DNA of 64,000 bases, taken from Nelumbo lutea. Its lineage: Eukaryota > Streptophyta > Magnoliopsida > Proteales > Nelumbonaceae. The stretch spans positions 37,728,222 to 37,792,221 of the forward strand of contig JAKGHH010000002.1 of NCBI GenBank assembly GCA_022828595.1, written 5' to 3'. Of this stretch, positions 57,515-64,000 are shown in pieces (the first letter of the stretch is position 1; each line of letters opens with the position of its first letter). Both the position numbers and the translations under genes were made by a program. A model generated the notes under the pieces. It did no database searches. It saw only the letters and a list, made by a program, of their open reading frames with translations, and was not told the DNA's origin.

Positions 57515-59202
57515 AGCAGGGACTCGTGTCATGCATTGAAAAATCTGAAAGATTGAATAATTTTATTTATTATTAATTAATTAATAAATTAATAATCAAA
57601 ATTTTTTGTTAATTAACTAAAAATATTCAATGTTATTATTAATATTTAAAATTTTAATAAATGTATTTTTCATTTAATGTTGATTTACAAAAAGAAGTTA
57701 TTGTTAATTTTAATTAATATGGACAAATATTTTTTAATAAATTTAATCTTATTAACCATTCGTAGGAATTTTAATAACAATTATTATTTTTCATTATTTT
57801 TAAATGAAACTTTGATTGACTTTAAATAAATAGAAATAATTACAAAAGCTAGTATTTTTATTAATTTCACTAATAATTAACAATTATCTGGATTGGCAAT
57901 GGGGTGGAGCACTCCATCCCTGTCTTCACTCCGCAATCAAGACGCTCTACCCCATCCCTGTCCTATCCTAGTTTCAGGCAAGTTCAAGGTAAGGCGGGAC
58001 CCACTCCTCGTTAGGGACGAAGAGTCATCAAATTTCCCTACCTTATCCTTAGTGCCACGCGATTTCAAGGCAATGCCCCCACTCCTCATCAAGGATGGGA
58101 AATCCTCGAATTTTTCCTACCCTGTCCCCATTGTCGAGCAGGCTCAAGGTAAGGCACCCGCTCCTCGTCAACCCAATATTTATTTTAATGACAAAAATGA
58201 TCAAAAGGATATATTGAGTATCAACCACATGGTAAATTTTTAAAAGTATATTAAATTGTCTTTAATTTTCAAAAAAATTAATTTTATGAAAAATTTGGAA
58301 AATTTATTACATTTGTGTAATTTTGAAAACTTGTTCAACTTTATTTTTAAATTGTTATTAAATAATTTATTTTCTTTTTAAATGTTTTCTTATAGAATTA
58401 TACTAATTTATCTTATATTCGCTAATATAAACTAATTAATAATTTACTTTTCCATTATTATACTAATTTATCTTATTAATTTGTGTAATTATTGGTTCAA
58501 ATTATAGTTTTCCCTTTTCCATACTCATTTATCTTTAAAAAATTTTCAATAATTAACAATGAAAATTATATAAATTTTCAATAGCTTTATAAAGTCTATC
58601 AGATGTAATAAATTTTCCTAAATTTTTAAAAATATTCTAATAATTTACAATAATCATTTAATACATTGTAAATAAACTTTCAAAAATATTTATTTTTGAA
58701 AAAAAAATTACAATAATCATTTGAAAAAATTATGGAGATTTATTGAAAATTATTTTAAATTTTTATTAAATATTTATTTTTATGAAGTAGTTGACTAACA
58801 AAATTACAAGAATTTATCTTTTATTTTCCAATATAAATTAATTAATAATTTCACTTTCCAACATTTAAATATTTTATTCCCTGCGTTTGATTGTTAACTA
58901 TAATAACAATAATAACTCAAATTTTATTTTTTTCATAATTATTAAGTATAATTATCACTTTTATAGAAACTAATTAATGGTTTTCAATTTTTATAAAATA
59001 TTTTTAATTAACATAAGTATAACAACATTTACCCAAAATACTTTAAAAAGTTATGATGAGTTAATTAATGATAATATTTATTAATTTTTGATAATTTACC
59101 AACTATATTTATTAACTTTTGATAATAACATTATTTAATATTCATTGAATATGGATTTAATTTTAATTATATTTAGCTATTTATAAATTAATATAAATAT
59201 TT
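57515..59202. repeat. AT-rich dispersed repeat with a GC-rich core, copy 3
   Basis: Opens GGGACTCGTGTCATGCATTG as in copy 1 (12205). The core is at about 57890-58170. The right end runs directly into the long-TIR element at 59203 with the same junction as copy 2 (TATAAATATTTTA next to GGGAAAATGACTT). Confidence 0.82.
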
Positions 59203-59724
59203 TAGAGGGAAAATGACTTAACCCCCCCCCCCCCCCAATAAAAGGACACCTTAATGATGAAAATCCAACCGCTGAAAACCGATAGTAAAACCAAAATACC
59301 ACTACAACCCCCTCTAATCACAGACGTAATATACCCCACTCTCAACTCTTTCACCATAATTCTCATATAAAACTCAGTGATCTGAACGCCCTTTATGCAA
59401 AACTCTCGATACATGATTCAGATGCCCACAAATGAGTCTTTTGTTTTTTGCTTGTAAATTATCTTTTTTAGAAAACAAGTTGTAAATTAAAGGTGAACGT
59501 ATGAACTCTGTAAATTTCTGTTTAAGCTTTCCTGTTGTAAAAAGAAAATCAAGCATTTATTCAATGTTTAGATGAACTGACCCAATAAACGAGATTACAA
59601 CTCCTCGACCATCTAAAAGATTTTTTTTTTCCAGAAAAAAGAGAGAGGAATTAGATATCATAGCTCAAATCATATAATACATTTTGGTTGCCACCATTGG
59701 CCATCTACTAATATAGGGGAATCT

Positions 59725-61560
59725 TCGGGGAAGGCCAATGGTGGGAAATTGTACTTTTTTAGAACCACTGTTTCCCACCATCAGCCTAGGTCGTCGGGCC
59801 GATGGGCAATCGGAAGGTGTCCAGATGCTTGGTGAGTGAGTGGCAGTAGGAGAGAGTGGGTTTGAGGGCCATCGAACCCCTTTGCACCCGTTGGAGTGGC
59901 CTTCGGGTGATTCTGCCATTTCCGAGAAGCGGTCCCGGAAGGGGGGGCGCGGCGGTGGATGGGTGGTGGAACAACCTCCACGGGGTGGGGGAGGGCTCCT
60001 ACACGTCCACAGAGGATGCGGAGATGCCCCGGCCGAACAGGGAAGGTCGATGGTGGAAAACAATGCTTTTTTAGAACCACCATTTCCCACCATCGGCCCA
60101 AGCCATCGGGCCGATGGGCGATCGGAAGGTGTTGGGATGCTCGGTGGGTGGAAGTAGGATGGAGTGGGTTTGGTGGTCATCGAACCCCTCCGCACTTGTC
60201 GGAGTGGCCTACGGGTGATTCTACCATTTTCTAGAAGCGGTCCCGAAGGGGGGGGCACGGGGGTAGACGAGCAGTGGAAGCACTTCCATGTGATGGGGAG
60301 AGGGCTCCTAGACATCCCCAAAGGAGGTAGAGATGCCCCGAGCCAACGAGGTAGGCCGGCGGTGGGAAACTGTGCTTTTTCAAAACCATCGTTTTTCTCC
60401 GTTGGCCCGGGCCGTCATGCCTAGACCTGTTCATGGGCCGGCCCGGCCCCCGGACGGGTTTGAACAGGCTTTTTGGCTTGCAGGCTTAACCTCGGGCCAA
60501 AAAGCCTGGCCCACATAAAATTCGAGTCGGGCTCGGGCTTTGCTAAAATAGCCCGGCTCAAGCCCGACCCGGCCCGACCTATAGTTAAACCTAAGTAAAA
60601 ACCCTATGTGATGTCCATTTGAATAATTTTTTTGATTTAAGAAGGTTGTTAATTCACTTGTAGGCCCATTGTTCATTTAAATAGGGGAAAAAACATCTGA
60701 ATTAAAATAGATAACATCCATTTGAATAGGGAAAAATTTGAATTCCTTTTATTAGGTCGAGCTTCGGGTTCGGGCTCGGGCCTAACATTTTTTTGTTAAT
60801 AAAGAGTAAAAGCCCGGCTCGAGCCCGGCCCGGTCTGGCCCATGAACAGGTCTAGTCATGCCAATGGCCGATTGGAAACTGTTGAGATGCTCAGTGGGTG
60901 AGTGCTAGTAGGATGGAGTGAGTTTGGTGGCCATCGAACCCCTCCGCACCCGCCGTAGCGGCCTCCGGGTGATTCTGCCATTTTGGAAAAGCGGTCCCAA
61001 ATGGGGGGGGGGGGGTAAACGGGCAGTGGAACCACCTCCATGAGGTGGGGAGAGGTTTCCTTGACATTCCCAGAGGAGGCAGAGATGCCCCGGGCCAACG
61101 GGGAAGGCCGACAGTTGAAAACGATGCTTTTGCAAAACCAATGTTTTCCACCATTGGCCTGCGTCGTCGAGACGATGGGTGATCAGAAAGTGTATGGATG
61201 CTCGGTGGGTGAGTAGCAATAAGGAGTGGGTTTGGTGGCCATCGAACCGCTCCGTGTGGTGGGGAGAGGGCTCCTAGACATCCCTAGAGGAGGCGTAGAT
61301 TCCCCAAGCAAACAAGGAAGGTCGACGCTGGGAAACAATGTTTTTTCAAAACCACCGTTTCCCACCGTTTGCATTGGGCCATTGGATGATTGAAAAATAT
61401 CCAGATGCTCGATGAGTGACTGACAGTATGAGGGAGTGAGTTTGGTGGCCATCTAACCCCTCCACACCCGCTGGAGCGGCCTTCAGTTGATTCTATCATT
61501 TCTAAGAAGTGGTCCCGGGGGGGGGGGGGGCGGCGGTAGATGGGTAGTGGAACCACCTCC
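59725..61560 (+). repeat. GC-rich tandem array, paralogue of 42.85-44.56 kb
   Basis: Hairpin markers near 59739, 60050, 60360, 61107 and 61326. Units correspond one to one with the array of copy A, except that part of one unit is deleted near 61250 and the MITE adds 441 bp in the third unit. G runs occur at 59941, 60249, 61003 and 61516. Confidence 0.85.
60422..60854. mobile_element. hAT-type MITE, 433 bp, inserted in the tandem array
   Basis: Inverted ends TAGACCTGTTCATGGGCC and GGCCCATGAACAGGTCTA. Perfect 8-bp target duplication GTCATGCC at 60414-60421 and 60855-60862. The paralogous array unit near 43545-43555 (GGCCGTTAGGCCGATGGCCG) is the uninterrupted site. The interior has GGCTCGGGC/GCCCGGCTC inverted words and no transposase. 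Confidence 0.93.
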
Positions 61561-61819
61561 CGGTTGAATCCAAGTTTTTAAATTCTGATCAGATATTATA
61601 TCAGATTCTAATGCATAATTTTACTATTCAAATCGAATTCAGATTTTGATGAACCCGATCTGATTCCAATCTAATTATATCCCTAATTTTGAATCGATAT
61701 CTATCAAATATGCACGTACAAATTTAAACTCCGCTGCATATGAACTAATATATAAAACATGTAATATATATTAGTAGATGGCAGATGGTGGCAGCCAAAA
61801 TATATTAAATGCTTTGAGC

Positions 61820-62569
61820 TATGAATATTTAGAGAGAGGGTGCTTGGCGAAGATGTTAAGTAATTTGGAGAAAGCAGTGGAACTCGATTGGACTAAGAGG
61901 TTGAATGTAATTAAAGGTATTGCTGGCGCTTTGTCTTACATGCACCATGATTGCATACCACCAATTGTGCATCGGGATTTATCAAGTAACAATATTTTGT
62001 TAAATCGGGAATATGAAGCACATATCTCTGATTTTAGCACATCTAGACTTCTCAAGCCTGATTCATCCAACTGGACTTCACTTGCTGGGACTTATGGATA
62101 TATGGCTCCAGGTAATTTTTTTTTTTTAATTCTATATTAGAAATAAATTTTTCTTGGCTATTGGAATCGTGATTTAGCTATTGTATTGCATGCAGAGCTT
62201 GCTTATACAAGAAAGGCGACTGAAAAATGTGATGTGTATAGCTTTGGGGTGCTAACACTAGAGGTGATAATGGGAAGGCATCCAACAGAACTTATTGCTT
62301 ACATATTGGAATCATCACCATCATCTTCTTCTTCAAAAGCTGTTTTATTGAAAGATATCTTAGATCAACGGCTCTCATTTCCCATGCTGCCTCAAGTTGC
62401 AAAGGAAGTGCTCCATGTTGTTAAGCTAGCATTGGCATGCTTAAATGTTAATCCACAATCTCGACCTACCATGCAACGTATATCTCATGAGCTTATGACC
62501 TGCAAGCCATCATCTCCAGATCGGTTTCAAGAAATTACAGTAATTGGACCAACTGTTGATGAATTGTGA
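61820..62569 (+). pseudogene. Kinase C-lobe (copy D) of a MIK2-like receptor kinase, fused to the DNA element
   Basis: Begins inside the kinase at YEYLERGCLAKMLSNLEKA, joined at TATGA to the truncated TIR. Exon 1 runs to 62111 with the catalytic loop HRDLSSNN, but the magnesium-binding motif reads D-F-S (62030-62038) where DFG is expected (GGC to AGC). Intron 62112-62195; exon 2 62196-62569 ([52 protein letters not shown]) to the stop after GPTVDEL. Both exons are open and free of frameshifts, and it retains the segments deleted in gene C. It lacks the LRR, transmembrane and kinase N-lobe, so it cannot form a receptor. Confidence 0.88.
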
Positions 62570-62701
62570 GACACATACAGTTTTGGTTGTTAATGACATT
62601 ACTGGTGCATGATGAGATGGTATATAGCCAGCAGTGGACTAAACTTTCTTTATCCTCTTCTTTCATCACCATCTTCATCAATTGGGTAGAGAGCATAGCA
62701 T

Positions 62702-62957
62702 ACCATACCATACCATTGAAGGATATATTGGACAATTGCCTCTCTTTCCTGTTGGCTGTTGTTTCAACCATGCAACATGTGTTTTTGTTTAGGGGGCCAC
62801 CATTCCCAGGAATTTAACAAAATTTCTTCTGTACCATACCATTGAAGGATATATTGGACAATTGTCTCTCTTTCCTGTTGGCTGTTGTTTCAACCATGCA
62901 ACATGTGTTTTTGTTTAGGGGGCCACCATTCTCAGGAATTTAACAAAATTTCTTCTG
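62702..62957. repeat. Direct tandem duplication, 126-bp unit, in the RLK 3' flank
   Basis: CATTGAAGGATATATTGGAC at 62714 and again at 62840. The units (to CAAAATTTCTTCTG) differ at only a few bases. Confidence 0.9.
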
Positions 62958-63714
62958 TGTTTGGTTGGAATGCTTTTATTTTTATTGGGCGGGTTTCAGT
63001 TGGTGAGAAAGAGCAAGCTTTGTAAGCTTTGGGTTTGAGGCAAGGCCGACTGAATCGCCCCCTGTGTTAGATGATTTTCCTTTTGATTATTGTTAATGAA
63101 GTCTGAAGGCCACCTTTTGATTATTGTTAATGAGCCAAGTCAACGGGAGTACCATTGGCTTGATTATCAAGACCAAATCTTTCTTATTTTATACATATTT
63201 TATCTTAACCCACATCTAATTGATGATAATGATTTGCCAATAGACCAAGTCTTTCTTCTTTTATCTGTAATTGCTACAGATGGACCAACCATGAAAGATT
63301 GATTTTTCCACACGTCATTTTACAATAAACAAAACTATCAAATGCTTTTTCTTGATCTATGATTTATCCACACTGAAAGACTTACAGTACATTCCTGCGG
63401 TGTGTTGAGAACATCTCCCGATGAGAATATCAGAAATAAAGATGTGATCAGCAGGAAATATTCCCAATACACAGCAAGAGTACGCTGTAAAATATTGTGG
63501 AGGGCTGACTTGATCTTTTATTCGTTTACCCCAATTGACTATCCCATAATAACATTATTCTCAAGTATGTTGTTATTCCACATGCTTTCTTTTTGGAACA
63601 ATTGGAATATAAAAAGTTGGTGGCTTTATAGACATATTTTTCTTTCTCCTAGCGTGAAAAATGGATTTATCTCTTTCATGGACATCGGAAAGTAGGGGTA
63701 GGGGTGCGGCGGGT
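62958..63714. other. RLK flank pieces, no gene seen
   Basis: GGTTTCAGTTGGTGAGAAAG near 62993 matches 8735. GATTTGCCAATAGACCAAGT near 63230 is a promoter-type piece like 52910. CACGTCATTTTACAATAAAC near 63313 matches 30.93 and 42.68 kb. Short ORFs have no recognisable family. Confidence 0.45.
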
Positions 63715-64000
63715 GCCGAAGGATTAGGTTTGGGTTGGACCCTGTGCAAATCAAAACTAATTTGAATGGGCTGGACTGTCTATTAAGATATGTTGAATTG
63801 TACCCGTCCAGACTTAATAGTCTAAAGTATTTATTGGATTGGATTGAATTTGATATATCTGTAATTGATTTATCTTGGATTAAATAGGTCAGGTTAAAAT
63901 AATATTTGGTCTATTGATAGAAGACAAGGCTAGAGGTGTCGATAGATCAAGTTTAGATTGGACACAGTCTGAATTAAAACCAATTTAAACAAGTTGGACA
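63715..64000. repeat. Dispersed repeat shared with 14.23-14.50 kb, running off the window
   Basis: AAATCAAAACTAATTTGAAT near 63749 and the following 230 bp match 14255-14490 with small changes. Class unknown. Confidence 0.7.

Larger units (their letters stand above)
59203..61824 (+). mobile_element. Long-TIR DNA element, copy C: left TIR, tandem array, truncated right end
   Basis: Left TIR 59203-59720 (GAGGGAAAATGACTT; a C homopolymer of about 16 at 59221-59236 interrupts it). The tandem array runs to about 61560, then the inner AT-rich segment as in copy A (GAATCGATATCTATCAAATA near 61690). The right TIR stops at GCTTTGAGCTATGA (61824), where kinase sequence takes over. A 433-bp hAT MITE is nested at 60422-60854. 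No transposase is present. Confidence 0.78.

Noticed and set aside
59665..61556. Equivalent ORFs on both strands of the second array
   Set aside because: Same reasons. The frame is also interrupted by a MITE and by a deleted unit.
1..64000. tRNA, rRNA or other structured RNA genes
   Set aside because: No cloverleaf with conserved A/B boxes or rRNA-like sequence was noticed. A tRNAscan-type search was not possible here.

Overview
The window is nuclear DNA of a flowering plant. It carries leucine-rich-repeat receptor-like kinase (LRR-RLK) genes of the MIK2 type with the plant kinase intron, a GNOM-type ARF-GEF fragment, a pentatricopeptide-repeat fragment, Tat-lineage Ty3/gypsy retrotransposons with an antisense ORF, a plant LINE ORF1 and hAT-type MITEs. 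I cannot name the species. I found no gene that is clearly intact: the window looks like a decayed, repeatedly duplicated LRR-RLK cluster overrun by transposons.

Layout. 1-5231 is the 3' half of a Tat-lineage retrotransposon: broken integrase, antisense ORF, polypurine tract, 3' LTR. It abuts a PPR fragment (to 5543). 5.5-8.8 kb is a segmental duplicate of 48.3-52.0 kb plus RLK 3' flank. 8.8-9.3 kb is a piece of LRR domain, followed by probable LINE 3' sequence, an hAT MITE (10000-10209) and a LINE ORF1 relic (to about 11.6 kb). 12.2-13.8 kb is an AT-rich repeat with a GC-rich core. 16.3-18.3 kb is the 5' half of another Tat element. LRR gene A (20096-21690) is cut off by a second copy of the AT-rich repeat, followed by one end of a long-TIR DNA element. 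24.6-27.9 kb is a second Tat 3' half. 28.3-28.7 kb is a kinase exon relic. LRR gene B (31649-33100) has lost its TATA region and its 3' half. 36.66-38.45 kb is the 5' part of a GNOM-like gene, including its 5'-UTR intron, now broken. 39011-40976 is an internally deleted LTR element with a perfect 5-bp target duplication, and the duplicate of its flanks at 29.4-31.2 kb preserves the empty site. 42.8-45.6 kb and 59.2-61.8 kb are copies of a DNA element with about 510-bp inverted ends and an internal GC-rich tandem array of about 312-bp monomers. Gene C (53114-56480) is the most complete LRR-RLK but has a stop codon, two frameshifting deletions and a lost DFG aspartate. A kinase C-lobe (61820-62569) is fused to the end of the second array, and an RLK 3'-flank duplication and a dispersed repeat close the window.

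How the parts relate. The RLK copies A-E and their flanks share 5' leaders, promoter pieces, the intron position and 3' flanks, so the region grew by segmental duplication and was then cut up by insertions and deletions. If products are made, A and B could only give secreted or truncated LRR proteins. C and D have altered DFG motifs, which predicts catalytically impaired kinase domains. The most unusual structures are the long-TIR element with its palindrome-bearing tandem array, and the antisense ORF of the Tat elements with its own conserved TATA box.
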